Positions 19,707 to 29,069 of a DNA stretch of 64,000 nt are shown here, piece after piece. Made by a program: the position numbers and the translations under genes. The notes beneath the pieces are model-generated. The model was not told where the DNA came from. It did no database searches and saw only the letters and a program-made list of their open reading frames with translations. The stretch comes from Paraburkholderia hospita. Lineage in GTDB: Bacteria > Pseudomonadota > Gammaproteobacteria > Burkholderiales > Burkholderiaceae. Every line of letters starts with the position of its first letter. Positions within the stretch are counted from its first letter, which is position 1. The DNA is taken from NCBI RefSeq assembly GCF_002902965.1, contig NZ_CP026106.1:1674001-1738000 (forward strand), given 5' to 3'.

Positions 19707-20105
19707 TTAGAAGATGACGCCGGAATGCAAAATCACATTCGCGTAAGGACTGCACTCGCCCGTGCGGATGATGGCTTTCGCCACGCGGGAGCGCTGCTTG
19801 AACGCCTCATGCGGCACCTGTTCGACTTCGATCTTGCTGGACGCCATCTGTGCAATGCGTTCCACGACAGCGGCGTTGTGTTCGGCGCTTTCGCTCGCAA
19901 ACACCGCGCGTTCGACCTTGAAGTCGGCGAGCACACTGTCGAGCACGTCGAAAAAGCCCGGCACGTTGAGCGCCAGCGATACGTCGATGCACTCGACGCC
20001 TTCGGGAATCGGCAGGCCGCAGTCGGCAATCACGAGGCTGTCGGTGTGGCCCATCGATGCCAGCACGCGCGCGATGTCGCGATTCAGATGTCCGAGCTTT
20101 TTCAT
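19707..20105 (-). CDS. rbsD: D-ribose pyranase
   Basis: The 132-residue RbsD/FucU-fold protein interconverts pyranose and furanose forms of ribose, supplying the form used by ribokinase. The start MKKLGHLNRDIARVLASMGH carries the conserved H20. The start codon overlaps the rbsK stop by 4 bp (ATGA), indicating translational coupling; rbsA follows 10 bp later. Confidence 0.95.
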   Translation of the reverse strand: MKKLGHLNRDIARVLASMGHTDSLVIADCGLPIPEGVECIDVSLALNVPGFFDVLDSVLADFKVERAVFASESAEHNAAVVERIAQMASSKIEVEQVPHEAFKQRSRVAKAIIRTGECSPYANVILHSGVIF

Positions 20106-20992
20106 GATCGAGCTTCGAGAAATGTGTCCAGTTCGGCGAGCGTCGGCATGCCGCCTTGCGCGCCTGCGCGCGTGACAGACAGTGCTGCCGCAGCATTGGC
20201 GCGGCGTACTGCCTCGTCGATCCCGAGGCTCCAGAAGGCCGCGAGTGCGCCGTTGAACGTGTCGCCGGCGCCCGTCGTATCGACCGCATCGACCGCGAAG
20301 CCGGATTGGTGCACGAGCTTGCCGTCCGTGTCTGCGTAGCACACGCCATCCTCGCCACGCGTCATCGCGATCTGGCCGGGGCGCCGCGCGAGTTCGTCGG
20401 CCCACTGCTCTTCACTCGTTTGCAAAGCGGTCGCGAGTTCATGCTGGTTGGGCGTCAGCAGCGTGACGAGATCCAGCAGTTCGTCGCTCAGCGCGACGGC
20501 GGGAGCCGGATTCAGAAAGAACGGCTTGTTGAGTGCGCGGGCGCGGCGCGCCGCATGCAGAACGGTCGCGTACGGCACCTCGAGTTGGGCCAGCACGACA
20601 TCGGCCTGCTCGAATGCATCGGCGGCACGGTCGATATCTTCGGGCGACAGCTCAGAGTTGGCGCCCGGCACGACGACGATCGCGTTATCGCCGCCCGTCA
20701 GCGTGATCGATGCGATACCCGTTGCCTTGCTCGCGGTGGTGACGTAACGCACGTCCACGCCTTCACGCACGAGCGTCGCCTTCATGTCCTCACCGAAGGC
20801 GTCGGCGCCTACCCGGCCAACCATCGTCACCTGTGCGCCAAGTCGAGCCGCCGCGACGGCTTGATTCGCGCCTTTGCCGCCAGGGCTCGTAGAAAAACAC
20901 GTGCCGAACAATGTCTCGCCCAGACGGGGAAACGTATTGGTGACGACCACCATATCCATGTTGATGCTGCCCACCACAACTACGCGCGCCAT
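20102..20992 (-). CDS. rbsK: Ribokinase
   Basis: The 296-residue PfkB-family kinase phosphorylates ribose to ribose-5-phosphate. Motifs: GSINMDMVV at the N-terminus, SPGGKGANQAVAAARLG (PfkB signature 1) and DTTGAGDTFNGALAAF (signature 2 with catalytic Asp, anion-hole GAGD). The ATG at 20992 is preceded by AAGGA. It is the first gene of the leftward rbs operon, unlike E. coli, where rbsK comes near the end. Confidence 0.96.
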   Translation of the reverse strand: MARVVVVGSINMDMVVVTNTFPRLGETLFGTCFSTSPGGKGANQAVAAARLGAQVTMVGRVGADAFGEDMKATLVREGVDVRYVTTASKATGIASITLTGGDNAIVVVPGANSELSPEDIDRAADAFEQADVVLAQLEVPYATVLHAARRARALNKPFFLNPAPAVALSDELLDLVTLLTPNQHELATALQTSEEQWADELARRPGQIAMTRGEDGVCYADTDGKLVHQSGFAVDAVDTTGAGDTFNGALAAFWSLGIDEAVRRANAAAALSVTRAGAQGGMPTLAELDTFLEARS

Positions 20993-21320
20993 GCCATTCC
21001 TTTCAAACGGTCCCGCTGAACCTTGCCAATCTTGCAAGAAATCGCCGTGCTAAAACGTCATCAGCTACGGAGCGCAATTTATAGCAGAGTCGGCGGTCGC
21101 GCGGAATAGGACTTAGGGTTTTACCGGATATGGCGTCGGGGGCTGCGCTGCGGCGTCCGTGTGCTGGATATAGGCTGCTTTTTCGGATGCGGACAGAGCC
21201 AGGCGCTCGAAATCCTCAGGCCAGGGTAAACATCCACCACGACATGAAGTGCTTTGAAATGGTTGGTGTACGGAGTATATTCAGTATCACGATGACACGC
21301 ACACCCTGGAGGAAGACACC
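20993..21320. promoter_or_regulatory. Divergent promoter region, rbs operon / mobA
   Basis: This 328-bp gap separates rbsK (leftward) from mobA (rightward) and must hold both promoters. A TATAAAT-like -10 reads leftward near 21080. Next to it, GCTAAAACGTCATCAGC (21049-21065) is an imperfect dyad around a CG, of the general kind bound by LacI-family repressors. The operator assignment is weak. Towards mobA the sequence turns AT-richer (AGTATATTCAGTATC, ~21270), a likely promoter for the hydroxylase. No gene was found here. Confidence 0.4.
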
Positions 21321-23216
21321 ATGCAATTTCATCTCAACGGTTTCCGCGTCGGCGATCCGACCATCGAGCCGGCTGCCGACAATGCGCCTCGCGTCGAGAT
21401 GCCCGACACGGTCGACGTGTTGATCGTCGGAAGCGGTCCTGCGGGACTCGTGCTGGCAGCACAACTGTCGCAATTCCCGACCGTCTGCACACGCATCGTC
21501 GAGCGGCGCTCAGGACCGTTGCAGATGGGACAGGCAGACGGAGTCGCGTGCCGGACTGTCGAGATGTTCAATGCGTTCGGCCTCAGCGACCGCTTGCAGC
21601 GTGAAGCATATTGGGTCAACGAAACCGCGTTCTGGCGCCCCGATGCACAGGACCGTGGCGCCATCAAGCGTACCGGTCGTGTTCAGGATACCGAAACAGG
21701 CATGTCGGAGTTTCCGCATGTGATCGTCAATCAGGCTCGCGTGCAGGACTATCTGCTCGATGTGATGCGTCGCTCCGCGCAACGGCTCGAACCGGACTAC
21801 GATCTGGAAGTGGTCGACGTGCAACGCGACGATACCGGCGAATACCCCGTGCGCGTGAAGTTGCGCCGTATGGATGAAGCAAGGCTGGATGAGGAAATCA
21901 CTGTGCGTGCGCGCTATGTCGTCGGTTGCGACGGCTCCCGCAGCCGCGTGCGTACGGCCATCGGACAAACCCTGCGCGGCGATGCCGCCAATCATGCGTG
22001 GGGCGTGATGGACGCGCTCGCCGTCACGGACTTTCCGGACATCCGCCTGAAAGTCGCCATTCAGTCCGCGAGCAAGGGCAACTTGCTCATCATTCCGCGC
22101 GAAGGCGGATACCTGGTGCGCTTCTACGTCGATCTAGGCGAGGTCACGCCCGAGAATCGCGACAGCCTCAAACAGACCACGGTCGATCACATCATCGAGA
22201 CGGCTCAGCACATCCTGCACCCCTATACACTCGATGCAAAGGAAGTCGCGTGGTTCTCCGTGTATGAAGTGGGACAGCGCCTGACCGATCGCTTCGACGA
22301 CGCCCTCGCCGCCGACGGCACGTCTCGCGACCCGCGTGTGTTCATCGCAGGCGATGCCTGTCATACGCATAGCGCGAAGGCCGGCCAGGGCATGAACGTG
22401 TCGATGCAGGACGGCTTCAATCTCGGATGGAAACTGGGCGCGGTGCTGCAGGGACGCAGCGACGCCAATCTGTTGCGTACCTATTCCGACGAGCGTCAGC
22501 CCATCGCGCAGGAGTTGATCGACTTCGACAAGGAATGGTCGGCGATGATGGCCGCTCCGCCGAAAGATCCCAACCGGCCCGAAGCAGGCGGCGTCGATCC
22601 GGCTGAACTGCAAGCCTATTTCGTTCGCGCGGGCCGATATACGGCTGGCGTTGCGACGCACTACCGGCCGGGTGTGTTGACAGGCGAAGCGGCGCATCAG
22701 GCTCTTGCCAAAGGCTTCGTGATCGGCACACGTTTTCATTCATCGCCCGTCATTCGTCTCGCCGATGCGAAGCCCGTCCATCTCGGACACGCGGCATCCG
22801 CTGACGGCCGCTGGCGCCTGTACGCGTTCGCGGATGCGAAGCGAACTGCGCTCGATGCGCTGTGCGAGCATCTCGCTACATCGCCCGATTCTGTCTTGCG
22901 GCTCACCACGCCAGAGGATGCCGATGTGGATAGCGTGTTCGATCTGCGCGCGGTGCTGCAGCAGCCGCATCGCGAAGTGCGTCTCGACGACCTGCCCGCC
23001 CTGTTGCTGCCGCGCAAGGGACGCTACGGCCTCATCGACTACGAGAAAACATTTACGAGCGACGCAGCGACTGATATCTTCGACGCGCGCGGCATCGATC
23101 GCGAACGGGGCGCGCTCGTCGTGGTCCGTCCGGATCAATACGTCGCGCATGTTCTTCCACTCGATGCATACGCGGAACTGAAGGCCTTTTTCCGGCCAAT
23201 ATTCCGCATGCGCTAA
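21321..23216 (+). CDS. mobA: 3-hydroxybenzoate 4-monooxygenase (FAD-dependent)
   Basis: The 631-residue aromatic hydroxylase starts MQFHLNGFRVGD, as does Comamonas MobA. It has the ADP-binding GSGPAG (37-42), the CDGSRSRVR motif that contacts FAD and NAD(P)H, the FAD ribityl motif FIAGDACHTHSAKAGQGMN, and a C-terminal thioredoxin-like domain typical of phenol-hydroxylase-type enzymes. It should convert 3-hydroxybenzoate to protocatechuate with NADPH and O2. Phenol 2-monooxygenase is the main alternative. A MarR gene follows 20 bp later. No protocatechuate ring-cleavage genes are in the window. Confidence 0.88.
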   Translation: MQFHLNGFRVGDPTIEPAADNAPRVEMPDTVDVLIVGSGPAGLVLAAQLSQFPTVCTRIVERRSGPLQMGQADGVACRTVEMFNAFGLSDRLQREAYWVNETAFWRPDAQDRGAIKRTGRVQDTETGMSEFPHVIVNQARVQDYLLDVMRRSAQRLEPDYDLEVVDVQRDDTGEYPVRVKLRRMDEARLDEEITVRARYVVGCDGSRSRVRTAIGQTLRGDAANHAWGVMDALAVTDFPDIRLKVAIQSASKGNLLIIPREGGYLVRFYVDLGEVTPENRDSLKQTTVDHIIETAQHILHPYTLDAKEVAWFSVYEVGQRLTDRFDDALAADGTSRDPRVFIAGDACHTHSAKAGQGMNVSMQDGFNLGWKLGAVLQGRSDANLLRTYSDERQPIAQELIDFDKEWSAMMAAPPKDPNRPEAGGVDPAELQAYFVRAGRYTAGVATHYRPGVLTGEAAHQALAKGFVIGTRFHSSPVIRLADAKPVHLGHAASADGRWRLYAFADAKRTALDALCEHLATSPDSVLRLTTPEDADVDSVFDLRAVLQQPHREVRLDDLPALLLPRKGRYGLIDYEKTFTSDAATDIFDARGIDRERGALVVVRPDQYVAHVLPLDAYAELKAFFRPIFRMR

Positions 23217-23236
23217 CCCGTTCCGAAACTGCGAAA

Positions 23237-23677
23237 TTGCCGACCAGACACGACAACCCCGAAGCGCTCTCGAAATTTACGGGCAGTCTCGTGCGCCGCG
23301 CCCAGCAGCGCCACGTAGCGGTATGGCTCAGCGAAGTCTCCGCCGAGGTCACGAGCGTCCAGTATGCGGCGCTCGAGATCTTGCATAAAACACCCGGCGT
23401 CAATCAGCGGCAACTCGGCGATGAACTCGACGTGGACCGTTCGACCATCGCCGATCTCGTCGCGCGCATGGTGCGCAACGGCCTGATCGAACGGTCCGAC
23501 GATCCCGTCGACAAGCGCAGTTACGTGCTGTTTCTCACTGCGGACGGCAAGAAGCAGCTTGCGAGCTTGCGTCCCCGTGTCGAGGAAGTCGAGCGCGTTC
23601 TCACGGCGAGGCTGACACAGCGGGAATGTCTGGAGTTGAGGCGACTGCTTCTGGCGCTGTTGCCGCCGCAGGAATAG
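23237..23677 (+). CDS. MarR-family regulator (MobR-like)
   Basis: The 146-residue winged-helix protein has SVQYAALEILHKTPGVNQRQLGDEL and the wing DDPVDKRSYVLFLTADGKK typical of MarR. The frame has no ATG ahead of the domain; TTG at 23237 is the best start, 20 bp after mobA, with only a weak ribosome site. In Comamonas a MarR protein, MobR, represses mobA and is released by 3-hydroxybenzoate. The same role is likely here, although there mobR is divergent while here it is downstream. Confidence 0.85.
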   Translation: MPTRHDNPEALSKFTGSLVRRAQQRHVAVWLSEVSAEVTSVQYAALEILHKTPGVNQRQLGDELDVDRSTIADLVARMVRNGLIERSDDPVDKRSYVLFLTADGKKQLASLRPRVEEVERVLTARLTQRECLELRRLLLALLPPQE

Positions 23678-23862
23678 GTCCGTGCATCTGCGTGGGAGTT
23701 GACGGCACCGCCCGTCTTCTCCTAGCATCTCGTCAGCGGTACAGGCCGCTTCCGGGTCCGCGGAAAGAGTTGAACTCACCTGCGATAGCCAATGCGTTAT
23801 CTCACCATCCTTTGTGCAGGCGGTGTTGCGGACCGACAGCCTCCAATGCACGAGGATCCGCA

Positions 23863-25527
23863 ATGAAGACTCTGCCTTCCGGGGCCAATCTCGACCATCT
23901 GAAGAAGCAGGCGAAAGAACTGCTTCGCCTCTATCGCGATGTCGATGCAACGGCTATTTCGCGCTTCATCGACAACCTTCCTGCTGCCGCGCAGCGAACG
24001 CCTGACGACGTCATCGCACTCGGATTGCGTCTGCACGATGCGCAGTCGTGCATCGCGCGCGAGTATGGCTTCGCTTCATGGGCAGAGCTTCGCCTGTATG
24101 TCGAAAGCCGTGCCGTGCAGCGCGAACAGCAGGATTTGATTCGACACTGGCTTGGCCTTGCTTACTGCGGCGACGTCGTCGGCAGATACGACGCCGCAAG
24201 GCCGCGCGTCGCGGCGCAGGTGTTGCGCGACCATCCCGGCTTGCCTTCGTCGGATGTGTCGGTCGCGTGCGCTGCGGGACAGCTCGACGTGATAGCCCGC
24301 GCAGTCTCAGCCGATCCAGACTGGATCAATCGGGCGGACGGACCGCTGAATCTTCCGCCGCTCGTTGCCGTGACGCATTCGCGCCTCGGACAGTTGCCGC
24401 AGTTCGCTGAACGGCTGCGTGATTGCGCGCGGTTTCTGCTTCAAGCCGGCGCCAATCCCAATCAGCGTATCGGCAACCGGTATCCCCCCGCTTCACTGGC
24501 GTCGCCCCACGAGTCGGAACCGCTGTCTGCGCTCTACGGCGCAGCGGGCGTCAACCGCGATGCCGTCCTGACGGAGATGCTCCTCACCGCAGGTGCGAAT
24601 CCCAACGACGGCGAATCGCTCTATCACTCGCTGGAGGAGCCTGCTTGCACGCGCGTGTTGCTGCAGCATGGCGCTCGCGTCGGCGGAACGAATGCGCTGC
24701 GTCGGGCGCTCGACATGCCGAACCCTGTTGCACTGGAACTGCTGCTGGCACACGGCGGCGATCCGAATGAACCCGTTGAAGCAGGTCCGACGACGACGTG
24801 GGGACCGCCGCTGCTGCGCGCCATCGCCGTGCGTCGATCGGCCCGTCATATCGCCGCCCTCCTCGCCGCCGGTGCCGATCCGCAGGCGCGCACGCCCGGT
24901 GGCGTCAGCGCCTGGCGACTGGCGATGCAAACAGGACTGCGCGAGGTCGCGGACCTGTTGCGCGCCGCCGGGGCAAACGACGCACTCAGCGCCGAGGACG
25001 AGTTCGTGGCGGCCTGTGCGCGCGCCGATGCCGGCGAGGCGCGTCGCATCCAGGCACGGCGTCCTGATCTTCCTCGCTCGCTGCCGGAGGATCAGTTGCG
25101 TCTATTGCCGGATACAGCCGCGTGGGGATCGGGCGACGCGATCAAGGTCATGGTCGAACTCGACTGGCCAATTGCTGCGCGCGGCGGGGATTGGGACGCG
25201 ACGGCGTTGAACCATGCCGTGCTTCGCGGCGATGCCGAATTGACCGCGTTCCTGCTTGCGAATGGAGCAAGTTGGCGAGAGACACATGGCTTCGGTGCTG
25301 ACGTGCTGGGCACGTTGTCGTGGGCTTCGATTAATGAACCTGCCGGGGTTGAACACGGCGACTGGATCGGCTGCGCTCGCGCGCTCGTCGCGCATGGATT
25401 GCCTGACATGGCGCACGATCCAGCGGATGCGGAACGACTGTTGATCGACGGCCGGTCAATGCGGTTTTCGGAAGGCGTCGCGCAAGCGTTGCTGCCAGAC
25501 GATCGCGCGACTTCGAAACCGGATTGA
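23863..25527 (+). CDS. Ankyrin-repeat protein
   Basis: The 554-residue soluble protein starts MKTLPSGANLDHLKKQAKELL after GAGGA; a longer upstream frame overlaps the MarR gene and is rejected. The N-terminal ~100 residues are a helical domain seen in bacterial ankyrin proteins of this type. From ~residue 150 onward there are six or more degenerate ankyrin units (ARFLLQAGANPNQR, EMLLTAGANPNDG, RVLLQHGARVGG, LELLLAHGGDPNEP, AALLAAGADPQART, TAFLLANGASW). Ankyrin stacks mediate protein contacts; the partner is unknown and no secretion signal is visible. Confidence 0.85.
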   Translation: MKTLPSGANLDHLKKQAKELLRLYRDVDATAISRFIDNLPAAAQRTPDDVIALGLRLHDAQSCIAREYGFASWAELRLYVESRAVQREQQDLIRHWLGLAYCGDVVGRYDAARPRVAAQVLRDHPGLPSSDVSVACAAGQLDVIARAVSADPDWINRADGPLNLPPLVAVTHSRLGQLPQFAERLRDCARFLLQAGANPNQRIGNRYPPASLASPHESEPLSALYGAAGVNRDAVLTEMLLTAGANPNDGESLYHSLEEPACTRVLLQHGARVGGTNALRRALDMPNPVALELLLAHGGDPNEPVEAGPTTTWGPPLLRAIAVRRSARHIAALLAAGADPQARTPGGVSAWRLAMQTGLREVADLLRAAGANDALSAEDEFVAACARADAGEARRIQARRPDLPRSLPEDQLRLLPDTAAWGSGDAIKVMVELDWPIAARGGDWDATALNHAVLRGDAELTAFLLANGASWRETHGFGADVLGTLSWASINEPAGVEHGDWIGCARALVAHGLPDMAHDPADAERLLIDGRSMRFSEGVAQALLPDDRATSKPD

Positions 25528-25563
25528 CCGCACCTGCCGTGCGCGATGGCCGATGCGCCGCCA

Positions 25564-26106
25564 TCAAGCGGCGGGCGCCCGCAACGGTGCCGGAGGGACG
25601 ACGGTTTCGATCTTGCCGGTTTTGACGTCGTAGACGAGACCCGACACCACCATGCCATCGGGCAGCGCCTTATTTGCCTTGAGCGCTGCGACATCGAGCG
25701 CGACCGCCTTGTAGGGCTCGGTGATCGCGAGATCATCGAGCGCGTCCGTCTCGACATCGAGATGCCGGGCGAGCAATGCGGGCGCATGCCGGTGACAGCC
25801 GATGATCCCGCAATCGGTGTGCTGGAGCAGCACGAGATTGCGCGCACCATCCGGGCGTCCCGCCGATGCCGCGACGACGCTCAACACCGCCAGCGTTTCG
25901 AGCAACGATTTGTTGATGCGCCCGCCGACGTTCCGGATCACGGCCGCTTCACCTTGCTTCAACCCCAGCACGTTCACGGGATCGACGCGCGGATCGACAC
26001 AGCCGACGACAACCGTCCCCGTCGACGGGAGCATCTTGAGTTCAGGCGCGAACTCGGTCTCGGCGAACCTGGCGTTGCGCTCCAGCATGACATCATTGAA
26101 GTTCAT
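25564..26106 (-). CDS. Beta-class carbonic anhydrase-like protein
   Basis: The 180-residue protein carries the beta-carbonic-anhydrase zinc site: C36-x-D38-x-R40 (GCVDPRVDP) and H96-x2-C99 (LQHTDCGI). It is shorter than plant-type enzymes but typical of small bacterial members. It should interconvert CO2 and bicarbonate in the cytosol. The ATG at 26106 has AGGAG eight bases upstream. It is 198 bp downstream of the nitrilase gene on the same strand. Confidence 0.88.
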   Translation of the reverse strand: MNFNDVMLERNARFAETEFAPELKMLPSTGTVVVGCVDPRVDPVNVLGLKQGEAAVIRNVGGRINKSLLETLAVLSVVAASAGRPDGARNLVLLQHTDCGIIGCHRHAPALLARHLDVETDALDDLAITEPYKAVALDVAALKANKALPDGMVVSGLVYDVKTGKIETVVPPAPLRAPAA

Positions 26107-26304
26107 TTCTGCTACTCCTTGATAATGGTCAAATTCGAGCGGTCGAATTGCGCGCATCGTGCGCGCACGACCTCACAAGCCTCGGCTCGAAGCACCGCTT
26201 GTAACGCGAGGATGTTCAGCGTCCGGCCGAGGAACGGAATGCAGCCCGGAACGAACGTGAACGAATCGACGAGGATGGCGGTATCGAGCGTGTGTCCGTG
26301 CCGC

Positions 26305-27291
26305 TCAGGCGAGGACTTCGAGATCCCTGACGGGCTCTTCGCCAGGCGCACGCAGCGAACGCTCGATGACGTGAGTCTTCGGCGTGCGGTCGATCACCAG
26401 CCCGAGCACGTCCGGACGGCTGTAATGGCCACGCGAATCCATCAAGCGTTTGCGCTTGTCGATCTGCCAGAAATCGAGGTCTGCGATGATCTCGCCCTCT
26501 CCTTCACGCAGCGGTGCTCCGCCCATGTACTCACCGTCGGGCGAAACGATTGCAGTGAAACAGCCGCTCGAGATCGGGCCAACCTGGGTGGTATTGGTAT
26601 CTTTCAGAATCTGCTGCTGTTGTTCGGGAGTCAGCCACGCTGTCGCGTTGACAACGAAGGCGCCCGCCTCCAGCGCGTGCTGGCGGATGTTGACGGAGAT
26701 CTGCTCGGAGAACAGATCGCCAGCGAACGAGCCCGGATACATCGCCGAATGGATTTCCTCGCCATCGGCCATCAGCGCATAGCGCGCTAGCGGGTTGTAG
26801 TGCTCCCAGCAGGCGAGCTGACCGACGCGGCCCACGGCGGTATCGATCGCGCGCAAACCTGAACCGTCGCCCATTCCCCAGACCATACGCTCGTGATAGG
26901 TCGGCGAGAGCTTGCGGCGGCGTTGCACGAGTGTGCCGTCGGCATCGAACAGCAGTTGCGTGTTGTAGAGCGTGCCGCCATCGCGTTCGTTGACGCCGAT
27001 CGACACCACCATTTTCGCCTGACGCGCCGCTTCGCCAATTGCACGCGTCGTCTCGGACGGCACGACCACTGCCTGATCGAGAAGCTTGTAATGCTCGGCT
27101 CCCATCGCAAACGGAGATTCGACGAACGAGAAGTACGGATAGTACGGAACGACAGTCTCAGGGAAGGTCGCAAACTGGACGCCCTGCTTGCCGAGTTCCA
27201 GAATTTTCTTGACGACCTTATCGACGGTGCCTTCCCGGCTGTAGAGCACAGGCGCGATCTGAACGGCTGCGGCCCGGATGATCTTTGACAT
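26305..27291 (-). CDS. Nitrilase (aliphatic nitrilase/Nit-like)
   Basis: The 328-residue member of the CN-hydrolase superfamily has the catalytic triad E45 ([14 protein letters not shown]), K127 ([16 protein letters not shown]) and C161 ([15 protein letters not shown]). The CWEHYNPL context marks true nitrilases that hydrolyse nitriles to carboxylic acid and ammonia. The substrate cannot be read from the sequence. A GlxA-type AraC regulator is divergent, 213 bp away, and is the likely controller. Confidence 0.92.
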   Translation of the reverse strand: MSKIIRAAAVQIAPVLYSREGTVDKVVKKILELGKQGVQFATFPETVVPYYPYFSFVESPFAMGAEHYKLLDQAVVVPSETTRAIGEAARQAKMVVSIGVNERDGGTLYNTQLLFDADGTLVQRRRKLSPTYHERMVWGMGDGSGLRAIDTAVGRVGQLACWEHYNPLARYALMADGEEIHSAMYPGSFAGDLFSEQISVNIRQHALEAGAFVVNATAWLTPEQQQQILKDTNTTQVGPISSGCFTAIVSPDGEYMGGAPLREGEGEIIADLDFWQIDKRKRLMDSRGHYSRPDVLGLVIDRTPKTHVIERSLRAPGEEPVRDLEVLA

Positions 27292-27504
27292 GATGGTGTT
27301 CCTTTCGCTGGTGCGAGACAGATGATGAAGTGCTTGTACGTTATCGCCTCTGCCCTTTACGATCTATGTCGTTGTTGCCACCATTCATGACGTGCGTCGC
27401 CCGGGCGTACGAGGGTCGCCGGATCGAGAAGGAATCTGCGAATGTGACCCGTGGAATGACGTGAATTTACGGTTACGTGCGCGAGCCGGACCTCAGGAAT
27501 AAAC

Positions 27505-28461
27505 ATGCATCGGATTGGGTTTATCGTGCCGCAACGATTTCAGATGATGAGTCTTGCGGCCCTAACAGCGTTCGAGATCGCGAACATGCCGCCGGCGGGT
27601 CCGTGCTACGACGTCCATGTGCTGTCTGCACATGGCGGTCCTGTCCGTTCTTCGGGCGGCATGACACTGGAAACCGAGGCGTTCGGCGATCCGGCTTTCG
27701 ATACGGTTATCGTGGGTTCGATCACCGAAATGAAAATGCCGTCCTCCGATGCCGCAGTGATCGCGTTCGTTCAGGAGGCAGCCAAAGCATCGAGACGGAT
27801 TGCCTCGATCTGCAGCGGTGCATTCGTACTCGCCGAGGCCGGACTGTTGAATGGCCGACGCGCCACCATGCATTGGGCCCATGCGTCTGAATTCAGGGCC
27901 CGCTTCCCGGAAGTCATCACGGAAGAAGACCGGATTTTCGTCAATGACGGTCCCATCTGGTCCTCGGCCGGCATGACGGCCGGTATCGATCTCGTTCTGG
28001 CGTTGATCGATAACGACCTCGGTCCCGAGACCGCGAAAATGGTCGCGAGGCTTCTGGTGATGAATCAGCGTCGGCTCGGCGGGCAGTTGCAACATTCCGC
28101 GCTTCTCGACATGACGCCAAAGTCCGATCGGATCGAACTGGTGCTGGCGCACATCCGCCGGAACCTGCGCAATCCGCTGACCGTCGAGGAGCTTGCCGCG
28201 GTGGCCAACCTCAGCCCTCGCCAGTTCAGCCGCGCGTTCGTAGCCGAGACCGGTCAGTCGCCCGCCAAGGCCGTCGAGCAGCTACGGCTCGAAGCAGCCC
28301 GATTCATGATCGAACAGGGCCGGCACACGATCAACGTCGTGGCGCAGGAAACGGGTTTTGCGGATCGGGAGCGCATGCGCCGCGCGTTTGTCCGAACGTT
28401 CGGTGTGCCCGCCGATATGCTGCGCCGGAACGCTCGACGGGAACCCGTTGCTGGCGCCTGA
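27505..28461 (+). CDS. GlxA-type AraC-family regulator
   Basis: The 318-residue protein has an N-terminal DJ-1/PfpI-like domain (~1-190, with nucleophile-elbow-like SICSGAFVLAEAGLLNG) and a C-terminal AraC DNA-binding domain (VEELAAVANLSPRQFSRAF and INVVAQETGFADRERMRRAFVRTFG). CAGGAA precedes the ATG. It is divergent from the nitrilase gene. Amidase-like activity of the N-terminal domain is usually lost in this group; here it probably senses a small molecule. Confidence 0.92.
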   Translation: MHRIGFIVPQRFQMMSLAALTAFEIANMPPAGPCYDVHVLSAHGGPVRSSGGMTLETEAFGDPAFDTVIVGSITEMKMPSSDAAVIAFVQEAAKASRRIASICSGAFVLAEAGLLNGRRATMHWAHASEFRARFPEVITEEDRIFVNDGPIWSSAGMTAGIDLVLALIDNDLGPETAKMVARLLVMNQRRLGGQLQHSALLDMTPKSDRIELVLAHIRRNLRNPLTVEELAAVANLSPRQFSRAFVAETGQSPAKAVEQLRLEAARFMIEQGRHTINVVAQETGFADRERMRRAFVRTFGVPADMLRRNARREPVAGA

Positions 28462-28590
28462 AACGTTCAGACGCCCGCTTCACGATCTCCGACAATCTGG
28501 CCCGAAAAAAATACTTGAACCGGGATCTATTCTTTTGGCAGCCGATGCCGATAAGAGCGCTCATAAGCCCCCGTCAGACGAGCCCTCCCA

Positions 28591-28848
28591 ATGCGAATCG
28601 ACCTTATTGCCAGCCGCCCTGCCCGATTGAAACGTACGCTGATTATGTTGGTCGGCTGTGCCGGCGTACTGGCCAGTCTGTCCATCTGGGGACGAGTGCC
28701 CGCCGATGCACTCGCCGACGCCGATAGAGAGGTCGCCCAATTCGGCCCCGCGCTTCCCGGCTCCGCGTGTACGGCCGAAGGAGCGGTTTCAAGGGACGCT
28801 AAGGGTACCTTTCTGATGTGCTGGAGGCTGGTGTGGAGCAAGCCATAG
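28591..28848 (+). CDS. Hypothetical membrane-anchored small protein
   Basis: Not recognised. The 85-residue product starts MRIDLIASRPARLKRTLIML, with one hydrophobic segment (~18-35, LIMLVGCAGVLASLSIW) that could be a signal anchor, followed by a short exported tail with two cysteines. The ribosome site is poor, so the gene is uncertain. Confidence 0.45.
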   Translation: MRIDLIASRPARLKRTLIMLVGCAGVLASLSIWGRVPADALADADREVAQFGPALPGSACTAEGAVSRDAKGTFLMCWRLVWSKP

Positions 28849-29069
28849 CTTCTGCTTCCATAGCGACGCTGCGCTGACGTTACGTGTGGTATTCATCCCG
28901 CACGGCATGAGACCGCACGCAACGCACGCATGTCGCCGCGTCATGTTTCGTTGCAAACGCATGCGATTGAAGGTTCAGTTGGGAAGCGCACGCAATGGCA
29001 TCGCTAGCGTTCTTTTGTCGCCGGAGACGTTGTACGATTGCCCATCAAATAACCATAAAGGGAGGCCTC

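Noticed and set aside
26112..26351. 79-codon minus-strand frame between nitrilase and carbonic anhydrase
   Set aside because: It overlaps the end of the nitrilase gene, has no ribosome site and no recognisable sequence.
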